Assembly (NCBI RefSeq): GCF_004352825.1
Contig: NZ_SJRW01000002.1
Span: 434,001 to 498,000 of the forward strand
Direction of reading: 5' to 3'
Origin: Luteimonas arsenica
GTDB lineage: Bacteria > Pseudomonadota > Gammaproteobacteria > Xanthomonadales > Xanthomonadaceae
DNA length: 64,000 nucleotides
Numbering within the stretch: the first letter of the stretch is position 1; the number at the start of each line of letters is the position of its first letter. The position numbers and the translations under genes were made by a program. Positions 11,291 to 18,848 of this stretch are shown piece after piece. A model generated the notes under the pieces. That model saw only the letters and a program-made list of their open reading frames with translations, was not told the DNA's origin and did no database searches.

Positions 11291-12388
11291 ATGAGCGCCC
11301 AGACCCAGGCCCAGCCCAACCTCGGCATGCAGGTCACCACCTTCGAGAACCCGATGGGCATCAACGGCTTCGAGTTCGTCGAATTCGCCGCGCCCGAGGG
11401 CCAGGGCGCGCGCATGCGCGACTATCTCGAGAAGCTCGGCTTCACCGCCGTCGCGAAGCACCGCGCGCGTGCGATCACCCTGTTCCGCCAGGGCACGATC
11501 AACTTCCTGCTCAACGAGGAGCCGGACTCCTTCGCCTCCGACTTCGCGGCCAAGCACGGCCCCTCGGCCTGCGGCTTCGCGATCCGCTTCAAGACCCCGA
11601 CCGGCGAAGTGCTCGACCACGTGCTCGCCAACGGCGGCGAAAAGGCCGATTTCAAGCCCGAGACCGGCGCCGTCGACTTCCCGGCGATCAAGGGCATCGG
11701 CGACTGCATGCTCTACCTGATCGACGATGCCAGCAGCGATGTCTATGCCGACTACGAGCCGCTGCCGGGCGTCGACCAGCACCCGCGCGGATTCGGCCTG
11801 ACCTTCATCGACCACCTCACGCACAACCTGTTCCTGGGCAACATGCAGAAGTGGTCGGACTACTACGAGACGCTGTTCAACTTCCGCGAGATCCGCTACT
11901 TCGACATCAAGGGCGCGAAGACCGGCCTGCTGTCGAAGGCGATGACCGCGCCCGACGGCGTGGTGCGCATCCCGCTCAACGAGTCCAGCGACGAGAAGAG
12001 CCAGATCAACGAGTACCTGCGCGACTACAAGGGCGAGGGCATCCAGCACATCGCGCTGTTCACCGACGACATCTACGAGTCGGTGGAGAAGATGCGCGAA
12101 GCCGGCATCGCCTTCCTTGACACCCCCGACACCTACTTCGACGTGATCGACCAGCGCGTGCCCGACCACGGCGAGGACGTCGACCGCCTGCGCAGGAACG
12201 CGATCCTGATCGACGCAGACCCCGAGACCAAGCAGCGCAAGCTGCTGCAGATCTTCGGCCAGAACGCCTTCGGCCCGATCTTCTTCGAGATCATCCAGCG
12301 CAAGGGCAACGAGGGTTTCGGCGAGGGCAACTTCCAGGCCCTGTTCGAGAGCATCGAGCGCGACCAGATGAAGCGGGGCGTGCTTTAA
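11291..12388 (+). CDS. hpd: 4-hydroxyphenylpyruvate dioxygenase
   Basis: This non-heme iron enzyme converts 4-hydroxyphenylpyruvate to homogentisate in tyrosine and phenylalanine degradation. The 365-residue protein has two vicinal-oxygen-chelate halves. The 2-His-1-Glu iron site is readable as His175 (FIDHLTHN), His253 (GIQHIALFTDDI) and Glu333 (GPIFFEIIQRKG). The C-terminal EGNFQALFESIERDQ is typical. AGGAG lies 6 nt before the ATG. The gene is led by a strong promoter with an embedded operator and followed by hmgA, the next pathway enzyme, but a 320-bp region with hairpins separates them, so the two may not be strictly co-transcribed. The product also feeds pyomelanin formation when homogentisate accumulates. 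Confidence 0.97.
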   Translation: MSAQTQAQPNLGMQVTTFENPMGINGFEFVEFAAPEGQGARMRDYLEKLGFTAVAKHRARAITLFRQGTINFLLNEEPDSFASDFAAKHGPSACGFAIRFKTPTGEVLDHVLANGGEKADFKPETGAVDFPAIKGIGDCMLYLIDDASSDVYADYEPLPGVDQHPRGFGLTFIDHLTHNLFLGNMQKWSDYYETLFNFREIRYFDIKGAKTGLLSKAMTAPDGVVRIPLNESSDEKSQINEYLRDYKGEGIQHIALFTDDIYESVEKMREAGIAFLDTPDTYFDVIDQRVPDHGEDVDRLRRNAILIDADPETKQRKLLQIFGQNAFGPIFFEIIQRKGNEGFGEGNFQALFESIERDQMKRGVL

Positions 12389-12396
12389 AAGCACGC
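12378..12396 (+). terminator. Hairpin overlapping the hpd stop codon
   Basis: GCGTGCTTT and AAAGCACGC are perfectly complementary, and AAGCG/CGCTT flank them. The structure contains the last three codons and stop of hpd. It may act in 3'-end formation or mRNA stability; no T-run follows directly. Confidence 0.45.
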
Positions 12397-12458
12397 TTCG
12401 CTTTACCACGGATGACGCGGATGGGCGCGGATCTGCACGGATAGAGCGGGAAGGGTTG

Positions 12459-12480
12459 AAAAAGCGGAAGGGCTTTTTTT
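12459..12480 (+). terminator. Rho-independent terminator-like hairpin downstream of hpd
   Basis: AAAAAGC and GCTTTTT form a 7-bp stem around GGAAGG and the sequence runs into seven Ts (12474-12480). It lies in the spacer between the outer and inner inverted-repeat arms, 70 bp after the hpd stop. Confidence 0.55.
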
Positions 12481-12617
12481 GCCACGGATTTGCGCGGATT
12501 ACGCGGATCTGGCCGGGGCCGGCACCACCACCACGCTCCGCACTTGCTCTTTACAAGTTGGCTTCCGGCAGCAACCTTGCCTCGGCCAGATCCGCGTAAT
12601 CCGCGCAAATCCGTGGC
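12481..12617. repeat. Long inverted repeat, inner arms, nested in the hpd-hmgA gap
   Basis: The 35-nt left arm (12481-12515) is the exact reverse complement of 12583-12617. Its sequence repeats the same GCGGAT theme as the outer arms (CCACGGATTTGCGCGGATTA). A 67-nt unique loop (12516-12582) lies between. Inner and outer pairs are concentric, so the region could fold into one long interrupted cruciform or RNA hairpin. Confidence 0.95.
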
Positions 12618-12708
12618 TGAAAAGAGCTTTTGCTCTATCCGTGCAAATCCGCGCCCATCCGCGTCATCCGTGGCAAAAATGCTGTTCAAGCCGTTCCGGG
12701 AGAGAGCC

Positions 12709-14001
12709 GTGACCGAGTACATGTCGGGTTTTGGGAATGAGTTCGCGACCGAGGCGGTGGCCGGGGCGCTGCCGGTGGGGCGGAACTCGCCGCAGCGGGT
12801 GGCGCACGGGCTGTACGCCGAGCAGTTGTCGGGGACGGCGTTCACCGCGCCGCGGCACGAGAACCGGCGCAGCTGGCTGTACCGGATCCGGCCGGCGGCG
12901 ATGCACGGCAGCTTCGAGCCCTTCGTGCAGCCACGCTTGCACGAGGACTTCGGCCAGGGCCCGGTGACGCCGGACCAGCTGCGCTGGGATCCGCTGCCGA
13001 TGCCCGCCGATGGGGCGAAGGTCGACTTCGTCGATGGCCTGTTCACCATGGCCGGCAACGGCGGCTCCGCGGCCGGCACCGGCGTGGGCATCCACATGTA
13101 TGCGGCCAATGCGTCGATGCAGGGGCGCTTCTTCTACAGCGCCGACGGCGAGCTGCTGTTCGTGCCGCAGCAGGGCCGCCTGCGCATCGCCACCGAGCTG
13201 GGCGTCATCGACGTGGAGCCGCAGGAGATCGCGGTGGTGCCGCGCGGTATCCGTTTCCGCGTCGAACTGCCCGACGGCGCCGCGCGCGGCTACGTCTGCG
13301 AGAACTACGGCGCCATGCTGCGCCTGCCCGACCTCGGCCCGATCGGCTCCAACGGGCTGGCCAACCCGCGCGACTTCCTCTCCCCGGTCGCGGCCTACGA
13401 GGAGGACGAGGGCGACTTCGAGCTGGTCGCGAAGTTCCAGGGCCACCTGTGGCGCGCGGCCATCGGCCACTCGCCGCTGGACGTGGTCGCCTGGCACGGC
13501 AACTGCGCGCCGTACAAGTACGACCTGCGCCGCTTCAACACCATCGGTTCGATCAGCTTCGACCACCCGGATCCGTCGATCTTCCTGGTGCTGACCTCGC
13601 CCAGCGACACCCCGGGCGTGGGCAACATGGACCTGGCGATCTTCCCGCCGCGCTGGCTGGTGGCGCAGGACACCTTCCGGCCGCCGTGGTTCCACCGCAA
13701 CATCGCCAGCGAGTTCATGGGCCTGATCCACGGCGCCTACGACGCCAAGGCCGAGGGCTTCGCGCCCGGCGGCTGCTCGCTGCACAACTGCATGACCGGC
13801 CACGGCCCCGACGCGGCGACCTTCGAGAAGGCCTCCAGCGCCGATCTGTCGAAGCCCGACGTGATCGCCGACACCATGGCCTTCATGTTCGAGACCCGCG
13901 CGGTGATCCGGCCCACGCGGCAGGCGCACGACGCCGCCCACCGCCAGCGCGGCTACCAGGCCTGCTGGGCGGGGCTGCGCAAGCACTTCAAGGCCGGCTG
14001 A
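12709..14001 (+). CDS. hmgA: Homogentisate 1,2-dioxygenase
   Basis: This iron enzyme cleaves the ring of homogentisate to 4-maleylacetoacetate, the step after Hpd. The 430-residue protein opens with the family hallmark [12 protein letters not shown] and [15 protein letters not shown]. Its iron ligands are His329 (WFHRN), Glu335 (SEFMG) and His365 (GHGPD), with the same spacing as the human H335/E341/H371 set. GTG 12709 is preferred: GGGAGAG lies 4-10 nt upstream and family proteins begin a few residues before [10 protein letters not shown] 12679 is in frame but sits at the edge of the inverted repeat and lacks a ribosome site. The following pathway gene (fumarylacetoacetase) is not in the window. 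Confidence 0.97.
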   Translation: MTEYMSGFGNEFATEAVAGALPVGRNSPQRVAHGLYAEQLSGTAFTAPRHENRRSWLYRIRPAAMHGSFEPFVQPRLHEDFGQGPVTPDQLRWDPLPMPADGAKVDFVDGLFTMAGNGGSAAGTGVGIHMYAANASMQGRFFYSADGELLFVPQQGRLRIATELGVIDVEPQEIAVVPRGIRFRVELPDGAARGYVCENYGAMLRLPDLGPIGSNGLANPRDFLSPVAAYEEDEGDFELVAKFQGHLWRAAIGHSPLDVVAWHGNCAPYKYDLRRFNTIGSISFDHPDPSIFLVLTSPSDTPGVGNMDLAIFPPRWLVAQDTFRPPWFHRNIASEFMGLIHGAYDAKAEGFAPGGCSLHNCMTGHGPDAATFEKASSADLSKPDVIADTMAFMFETRAVIRPTRQAHDAAHRQRGYQACWAGLRKHFKAG

Positions 14002-14095
14002 CAGGCGCGCGACCGCCCGCCGCCCCCCCCCGCCTGCACGCCGCCTGCGCACGGTTTTGTCGTAGCCTTGGGCTCCCATCACCCGGAGCAACCGC

Positions 14096-14719
14096 ATGCG
14101 CCCTGTCCCCGCCGTCGCCCTGCTGGCCCTGTCCCTTGCCCTGGCGGCCTGCAACGCCGAACGCACCGCCGAGGCGGGGGTCGACGCGGCCGCCGACGCG
14201 ATCGAGGCCATCGAGCCCGGCACCGAGCCGCCCGGTGCGGCCCCTGCGATCCCGGCCTCGGGCGATTCGCGCATGGACGGCTACGGCACGCTGGACTTCG
14301 GCATGACGGCCGAGGAGGCGCGTGCCGACTGGAACGGCAACCCCCTCGAAGCGGCCGGCGCGGTCGCCGATCCCATGGCCTGCCACCTGCTGGTCCCGAC
14401 CGGACAGGACCACGACGGCGGGCCGGCCTTCATGTTCGAGGACGACCTGCTGGTCCGTTACAGCGTCGAGTCCGATGCGATCACCGCCCCGGGCGGCGGC
14501 CGCGTCGGCATGGACGAAGCGGCGCTGGAGGGCCTGTACGGCAAGCGCCTGCAGGTCGCGCCGCACAAGTACGTCGAGGGTGCCAAGGTGCTGATGAGCC
14601 CCGAAGACGCCGGTACCGTGCCCTCGCGCCTGTTCTTCGAGCTTGGTGCCGACGGCCGCGTGAGCAGCTGGCGCGTGGGCCTGCCGCCGCAGATCGGCTA
14701 CGTCGAAGGCTGCGGCTGA
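14096..14719 (+). CDS. Putative lipoprotein of unknown function
   Basis: The 207-residue product starts with a lipoprotein signal (MRPVPAVALLALSLALAAC, lipobox LAAC, Cys19). An Ala/Glu-rich linker to about residue 55 follows, then a compact domain containing GTLDFGMTAEEARADW, MACHLLVP, FMFEDDLLVRYSV and a C-terminal GYVEGCG. The pattern of a short repeat-like start (GxLxFGM), a disulfide-capable Cys pair, and a statement of the variable (ARY/VRYSV) resembles small periplasmic lipoproteins of xanthomonads, but no named family was recognised. The 94-bp gap before it contains a run of nine Cs at 14023-14031. The gene stands alone. Confidence 0.8.
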   Translation: MRPVPAVALLALSLALAACNAERTAEAGVDAAADAIEAIEPGTEPPGAAPAIPASGDSRMDGYGTLDFGMTAEEARADWNGNPLEAAGAVADPMACHLLVPTGQDHDGGPAFMFEDDLLVRYSVESDAITAPGGGRVGMDEAALEGLYGKRLQVAPHKYVEGAKVLMSPEDAGTVPSRLFFELGADGRVSSWRVGLPPQIGYVEGCG

Positions 14720-14778
14720 TACGGACCACGGACGCGGCCGCGATGGCCGGGCCCGGGCGCTGAACGGAGGGGACGGAC

Positions 14779-15732
14779 ATGTTCGAGGCGATCGGATTCA
14801 CCTTGCTGGGCCTGCTGTTCCTGGCGCTCGGCGGCGATTCGCTGGTCAAGGGTGCCGCAGGCCTGGGCAATCACCTGCGCATCCCGCGCTTCGCCCTGGG
14901 CCTGGGCCTGGTGGCGGTGGCGACTTCGCTGCCAGAGCTCGCGGTCAACGCGCGCGCGGTGGCCGCGGGCGACCGCGCGCTGGCGCTGGGCAACGCCGTG
15001 GGCAGCAACATCGCCAACATCGGCCTGACCCTGGGTGTTGCGGCGCTCGCGGCGCCGCTGGTGCTGGGCTGGCGGGTGCTGAAGCCGTTGCTGGCGGTGC
15101 TGCTGCTGGCGACGGTGGGCGTGGTGGTGCTCTCGCTCGACGGCGGCCTGTCGCGCATCGAGGGCGTGGCCCTGCTGCTGGTGTTCGTGGCCGTGGTGGC
15201 CTTCACCGCGCTGCGCGCCAGCGACGAGTCGCCGCAGGTGCGCGAAGAGATCGACGCCTTCACCGCCACCCGCGGTGGCCTGGCCCAGAACCTGGTGCGC
15301 GTGGCGCTGGCCGTGGTGCTGCTGTGGTTCGGCGCCGGCTGGGTGGTGGCGCACATCCCCGCCATCGGCCATGCCCTGGGCATGGACTCCCTGGTTGCCG
15401 GCCTGGTGCTGGTGGCGATCGGCACCGCGCTGCCCGAGGCCGCCGCCGCGATCGCCGCCGCGCGCCGCGGTCAGGGCGACATCGTCGCCGGCCACGTCGT
15501 CGGCTCCAGCCTGTTCAACCTGCTGGTGGTGCTGGGCGGCATGGCCGCGATCGGGGGCCACGTGCCGGTGCCGGCCTCCTTCGTGCGCCTGGAGCTGCCG
15601 GTGGCCTTCCTGTTCGCCCTGCTGCTGGTGCCGGTGCTGCGCGGCAACACCACCGTCAGCCGCGGCGAGGGCGGGCTGCTGCTGGTGGCCTTCGCGGCCT
15701 GGGTGGTGCTGGAGTTCGCGCTGCTCGGCTGA
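14779..15732 (+). CDS. Calcium/sodium antiporter, CaCA family (YrbG-like)
   Basis: This inner-membrane cation exchanger has about ten helices in 317 residues. The two alpha-repeats of the family are clear: ATSLPELAVNARAV plus GNAVGSNIANIGLTLG near 50-90, and GTALPEAAAAIAAARRG plus GHVVGSSLFNLLVVLG near 215-255. Residues 145-165 form the charged central loop (ALRASDESPQVREE). GGAGGGG lies ahead of the ATG. It converges on the Pha antiporter operon with 9 bp between stops, so two monovalent/divalent cation transport systems lie side by side. Confidence 0.92.
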   Translation: MFEAIGFTLLGLLFLALGGDSLVKGAAGLGNHLRIPRFALGLGLVAVATSLPELAVNARAVAAGDRALALGNAVGSNIANIGLTLGVAALAAPLVLGWRVLKPLLAVLLLATVGVVVLSLDGGLSRIEGVALLLVFVAVVAFTALRASDESPQVREEIDAFTATRGGLAQNLVRVALAVVLLWFGAGWVVAHIPAIGHALGMDSLVAGLVLVAIGTALPEAAAAIAAARRGQGDIVAGHVVGSSLFNLLVVLGGMAAIGGHVPVPASFVRLELPVAFLFALLLVPVLRGNTTVSRGEGGLLLVAFAAWVVLEFALLG

Positions 15733-15741
15733 GCCGCCGCC

Positions 15742-16119
15742 TCAATAGCCGTCGTCGTCGCTGCCGTCCGGACGCGGCGGCACGTGGGTGTCCTCGTCGG
15801 ACTTGCCCGGCAGCTGCGGCCATTCGTCCATGCGCAGCGACAGCGCGGCCTTGGACATCAGGTGCGCGCTGATCGGCGCGGTGATGAACAGGAACGCGGT
15901 GATCAGCAGCTCGCGCGGCTGCGGGTCGCTGTCGATGAACAGGTGGTAGCCCACCGAGGCCGCGAGCACGCAGCCCACGCCCAGGGTGCTGGCCTTGGTC
16001 GGTGCGTGCAGGCGGCGGAAGAACTCCGACAGCTTCACCAGGCCCACCCCCCCCATCAGGATGAAGAAGCTGCCGGTCAGCAGCAGGACCACCAGCAGCA
16101 GTTCCCAGAAGATGCTCAT
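15742..16119 (-). CDS. phaG: Multisubunit cation/proton antiporter, subunit G
   Basis: PhaG/MrpG/MnhG is the last, small subunit of the group 2 Pha/Mrp antiporter. The 125-residue protein has three hydrophobic segments and the family sequence FILMGGVGLVKLSEFFRRLHAPTK near 20-44 (shown only in part here), followed by a charged tail with Asp/Pro-rich end (PPRPDGSDDDGY). ATG 16119 overlaps the stop of phaF by 4 bp. A run of eight Gs on the coding strand (16047-16054) encodes the Met-Gly-Gly-Val stretch. Confidence 0.93.
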   Translation of the reverse strand: MSIFWELLLVVLLLTGSFFILMGGVGLVKLSEFFRRLHAPTKASTLGVGCVLAASVGYHLFIDSDPQPRELLITAFLFITAPISAHLMSKAALSLRMDEWPQLPGKSDEDTHVPPRPDGSDDDGY

Positions 16120-16430
16120 TCGACGATGTCCCTCCTGATCACGTACTTGCTCAGTACCACCGTGCTGACGAAGCCGAGCATGGCGATCACCAGCGCGGCC
16201 TCGAAGTAGACGGCGCTCTTGATGTACATGCCCAGCAGCATCAGCTCGGCGATGGCGGTGACGTTGAGCGTGTCCAGGGCGAGGATGCGGTCGGGCACCG
16301 TGGGGCCGCGCAGCAGCCGCCACAGGGCCATCAGCATGGCCGCGCCGACCACGTACATCGACACGCCGATCGCGATGTCGACCAGGCCATGGCCGAACAG
16401 CTGGATGCCGTCGAGTTCGGGGGTGTTCAC
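16116..16430 (-). CDS. phaF: Multisubunit cation/proton antiporter, subunit F
   Basis: PhaF/MrpF is a small three-helix subunit, 104 residues here. It includes the conserved RGPTVPDRILALDTLNV near 45-61 and IKSAVYFEAALVIAMLGFV near 70-88. GTG 16430 is the start: GGAG lies about 8 nt upstream, and its GTGA overlaps the phaE stop by 4 bp, like every other junction of the operon. The in-frame ATG further upstream would run into phaE. Confidence 0.92.
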   Translation of the reverse strand: MNTPELDGIQLFGHGLVDIAIGVSMYVVGAAMLMALWRLLRGPTVPDRILALDTLNVTAIAELMLLGMYIKSAVYFEAALVIAMLGFVSTVVLSKYVIRRDIVE

Positions 16431-16918
16431 GGGAAGATCTCCATCAGCGGGCACTCGTATCGGCGCTTGATGTCGGCCACCAGCGCGGCCTCGTCGTCGA
16501 GGTCGAGCACGTGGACCAGCAGGTAGCGGCGATCGTCCGACAGCGCCGCGGTGACGGTGCCCGGGGTGAGGGTGATGATGCAGGCAAGCGCGGAGATGCC
16601 GTGGATGTTCTCCAGGTCCAGCGGGTACCAGATGAAGCCGGAATGGATCTTCGCCTCGCGCCCGAGCACCTGGCGCGCGACGCGCACGTTGCTCATCACG
16701 ATGTCGACCATCAGCACCAGCAGCAGCTTCGGCAGCGGGCGCAGGCTGCCGATGCGCGCGAATTCGCGGTCGATGCGCGCAGCGTACAGCGGGATCACCA
16801 GGCCCAGCACCAGGGCCAGGCTGAACTGGGCGAGGTTGATTTCGGACACCAGCAGCAGCCAGAACACGATCACGGTCAGGGTCAGCGGCAGCGACGGCAG
16901 GAAGTCGCGGCGGTTCAT
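16427..16918 (-). CDS. phaE: Multisubunit cation/proton antiporter, subunit E
   Basis: PhaE/MrpE is a 163-residue subunit with two N-terminal helices and a soluble C-terminal half. Family features are the SEINLAQFSLALVLGLVIP helix, VMSNVRVARQVLGRE near 85, and ITLTPGTVTAALSDD near 115-129. ATG 16918 overlaps the phaD stop by 4 bp. The long upstream extension of this frame is the out-of-frame shadow of phaD and is not used. Confidence 0.93.
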   Translation of the reverse strand: MNRRDFLPSLPLTLTVIVFWLLLVSEINLAQFSLALVLGLVIPLYAARIDREFARIGSLRPLPKLLLVLMVDIVMSNVRVARQVLGREAKIHSGFIWYPLDLENIHGISALACIITLTPGTVTAALSDDRRYLLVHVLDLDDEAALVADIKRRYECPLMEIFP

Positions 16919-18465
16919 GGCAGTCGCTCCTGCTGCAGGGCGGCGCGCACCTGCTGGATGTAGGTCGCCGGCGCCAGCAGCTGCTCGGCGGTGGCGCGGG
17001 TGTAGGCGGTCACGGGGCCCGGCACCACCGCCATCGCCACGCCGTAGGACAACAGCAGCATGGTCGCGATGGTCTCCGGCAGCCGCAGGCGGCCGCGGGC
17101 GTTGCGCGGCCCGTCGCCGGCCGGGGAGGCCTGCACCGGCGCCGGCTTCCAGAAGATCCGGGTGCCGGCGCGGGTCAGGCCCACGATCACCAGCATGCTG
17201 CTGCCCAGCAGGGCCGGCCAGGCCCACTGCAGGTCGGCCTCGGGCACCGCCTGCAGCAGCAGGGTCTTGCCGATGAAGCCCGACAGTGGCGGCAGGCCCG
17301 CGACCGAGATCGCGCCGACCATGAACATGGCGCCGGCCATCACCCGCACGCCCGGCGCCGGCACGAAGGCGCGCAGGGCGTCGCCGGCGTCGCCCCGCCC
17401 GCGGCGCACCAGGTCGGCGATCAGGAACAGCGCCGCCGCCACGAAGCTGCTGTGCACCAGGTAGTACAGGCCGGCGGCGATCGTGCCGGCCGAACGCAGG
17501 CCGAAGGCGATGAACAGCGTCGTCGCCGACACCAGCACCACATAGGCCACCAGCACCCGCAGGCGCGAGGCCGCGAGCACGCCGAGCGTGGCCAGCGCCA
17601 GCCCGCCGACCGCGGCCGGGAGCATCCAGTCCCAGCCGTAGCCGGTCATGGCCCCGGCATCCTCGCCGAGCAGCAGCGAGCTGATCCGCAGCACCGCGTA
17701 GATGCCGACCTTGGTCATGATCGCGAACAGCGCCGCCACTGCCGCCGGCGCGCGGGTGTAGGCTTCCGGCAGCCACAGGTACAGCGGCAGCAGCGCGGCC
17801 TTGGCGCAGAACACCACCAGCAGCAGGCCGATCGTGGCCTTGGCCAGCGGCAGGCTGGCGTCCGGGACCGCCGCCACGCGCTCGGCCAGTTCGGCCATGT
17901 TGAGCGTGCCGAATACGCCGTAGATCATGCCCAGCGCGATCAGGAACAGGGTCGAGGCGGCGATGTTGAAGGCCACGTAGTGCAGGCCCGCGCTCATGCG
18001 CACGCCGCGTCCGCCCGACAGCAGCAGGCCGTAGGAGGCGATCAGCATCACCTCGAAGAACACGAACAGGTTGAAGATGTCGCCGGTCAGGAAGGCGCCG
18101 TTGAGGCCCATCAGCTGCAGCTGGAACAGGGCGTGGAAGTGCGGCGCGCGCCGGTCCCAGCCCGAGCAGGCGTGCAGCAGGCAGGCCACCCCCAGCAGCG
18201 AGGTCGCCAGCACCATCAGCGCCGACAGCCGGTCGACCATCAGCGCGATGCCGATGCGCGCCGGCCAGTCGCCGAGCAGGTAGACCAGCACGTTGCCGTC
18301 GTGGGCGCGCATGACCAGCAGGACCGACGCCAGCAGGGTGGCGAGCATGAAGGTCCAGGCCACCGAGCGCTGGACCACGGTGCCGATGCGGCGGTGCTCG
18401 ACCAGCAGCGATAGCGCGCCGCCAAGCAGGGGCAGCAGGATCGGCAGGATCGGGAGCTGGGTCAT
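16915..18465 (-). CDS. phaD: Multisubunit cation/proton antiporter, subunit D
   Basis: PhaD/MrpD is a 516-residue proton-channel-like subunit related to complex I NuoM/NuoN. It has about 14 helices, with LTGDIFNLFVFFEVMLIASY near 125-145 carrying the key helix-5 glutamate, and the lysine-bearing FCAKAALLPLYLWLPEAY near 215-232. These charged residues are the proton path in the family. It overlaps phaC by 4 bp at its start and phaE by 4 bp at its end. Confidence 0.95.
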   Translation of the reverse strand: MTQLPILPILLPLLGGALSLLVEHRRIGTVVQRSVAWTFMLATLLASVLLVMRAHDGNVLVYLLGDWPARIGIALMVDRLSALMVLATSLLGVACLLHACSGWDRRAPHFHALFQLQLMGLNGAFLTGDIFNLFVFFEVMLIASYGLLLSGGRGVRMSAGLHYVAFNIAASTLFLIALGMIYGVFGTLNMAELAERVAAVPDASLPLAKATIGLLLVVFCAKAALLPLYLWLPEAYTRAPAAVAALFAIMTKVGIYAVLRISSLLLGEDAGAMTGYGWDWMLPAAVGGLALATLGVLAASRLRVLVAYVVLVSATTLFIAFGLRSAGTIAAGLYYLVHSSFVAAALFLIADLVRRGRGDAGDALRAFVPAPGVRVMAGAMFMVGAISVAGLPPLSGFIGKTLLLQAVPEADLQWAWPALLGSSMLVIVGLTRAGTRIFWKPAPVQASPAGDGPRNARGRLRLPETIATMLLLSYGVAMAVVPGPVTAYTRATAEQLLAPATYIQQVRAALQQERLP

Positions 18466-18848
18466 CGGCCGCTCTCCCGCTCGTCGCGGACGTCGCCGGC
18501 GTCGACGTGGTCGCTGTCGTTGTCGGCGCGGCTGCGCATGGCCAGCACGATGCTCACCGCGGTCATCGCGAACGAGATCACGATCGCGGTCAGCACCAGC
18601 GCCTGCGGAACCGGGTCGGTGTGGTTGGCGAGGGTCGCTTCCACGCCCTCGCGCAGCACCGGCGGCTTGCCCACGGTCAGGCGGCCGCTGGAGAAGATCA
18701 GCAGGTTGGTGGCGTAGGACAGCAGGGTGAGGCCGAGGATCACGTCGAAGCTGCGCGCGCGCAGCACCAGGTAGACGCCGGCGAACACCAGCACGCCGAT
18801 GCCACTGGCGATCGCCGCTTCCAGCGAAACCATGTCAAGGAACGTCAT
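18462..18848 (-). CDS. phaC: Multisubunit cation/proton antiporter, subunit C
   Basis: PhaC/MrpC is a 128-residue subunit homologous to complex I NuoK. Three helices are visible, with the conserved GLTLLSYATNLLIFSSG near 39-55 and DPVPQALVLTAIVISFAMTA near 78-97. A charged C-terminal tail (residues 105-128) extends beyond the usual core. It overlaps phaAB and phaD by 4 bp each. Confidence 0.95.
   Translation of the reverse strand: MTFLDMVSLEAAIASGIGVLVFAGVYLVLRARSFDVILGLTLLSYATNLLIFSSGRLTVGKPPVLREGVEATLANHTDPVPQALVLTAIVISFAMTAVSIVLAMRSRADNDSDHVDAGDVRDERESGR

Larger units (their letters stand above)
12406..12673. repeat. Long inverted repeat, outer arms, between hpd and hmgA
   Basis: The 42-nt left arm (12406-12447) matches the reverse complement of the right arm (12632-12673) at 41 of 42 positions. 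Each arm is built of spaced CGCGGAT/CACGGAT units (CCACGGATGACGCGGATGGG and so on). This, with the inner pair, fills almost all of the 320-bp hpd-hmgA gap. The 3' edge ends 36 bp before the hmgA start. No gene is seen in the interval. Confidence 0.95.

Noticed and set aside
12490-12708. Upstream extension of the hmgA frame through the inverted repeats
   Set aside because: The added residues are coded by palindromic repeat DNA and have no counterpart in homogentisate dioxygenases; GTG 12709 has a proper ribosome site.
14023-14031. Run of nine Cs as a phase-variation switch
   Set aside because: It lies between hmgA and the lipoprotein gene, outside any reading frame or recognisable promoter, so no switching effect can be argued.
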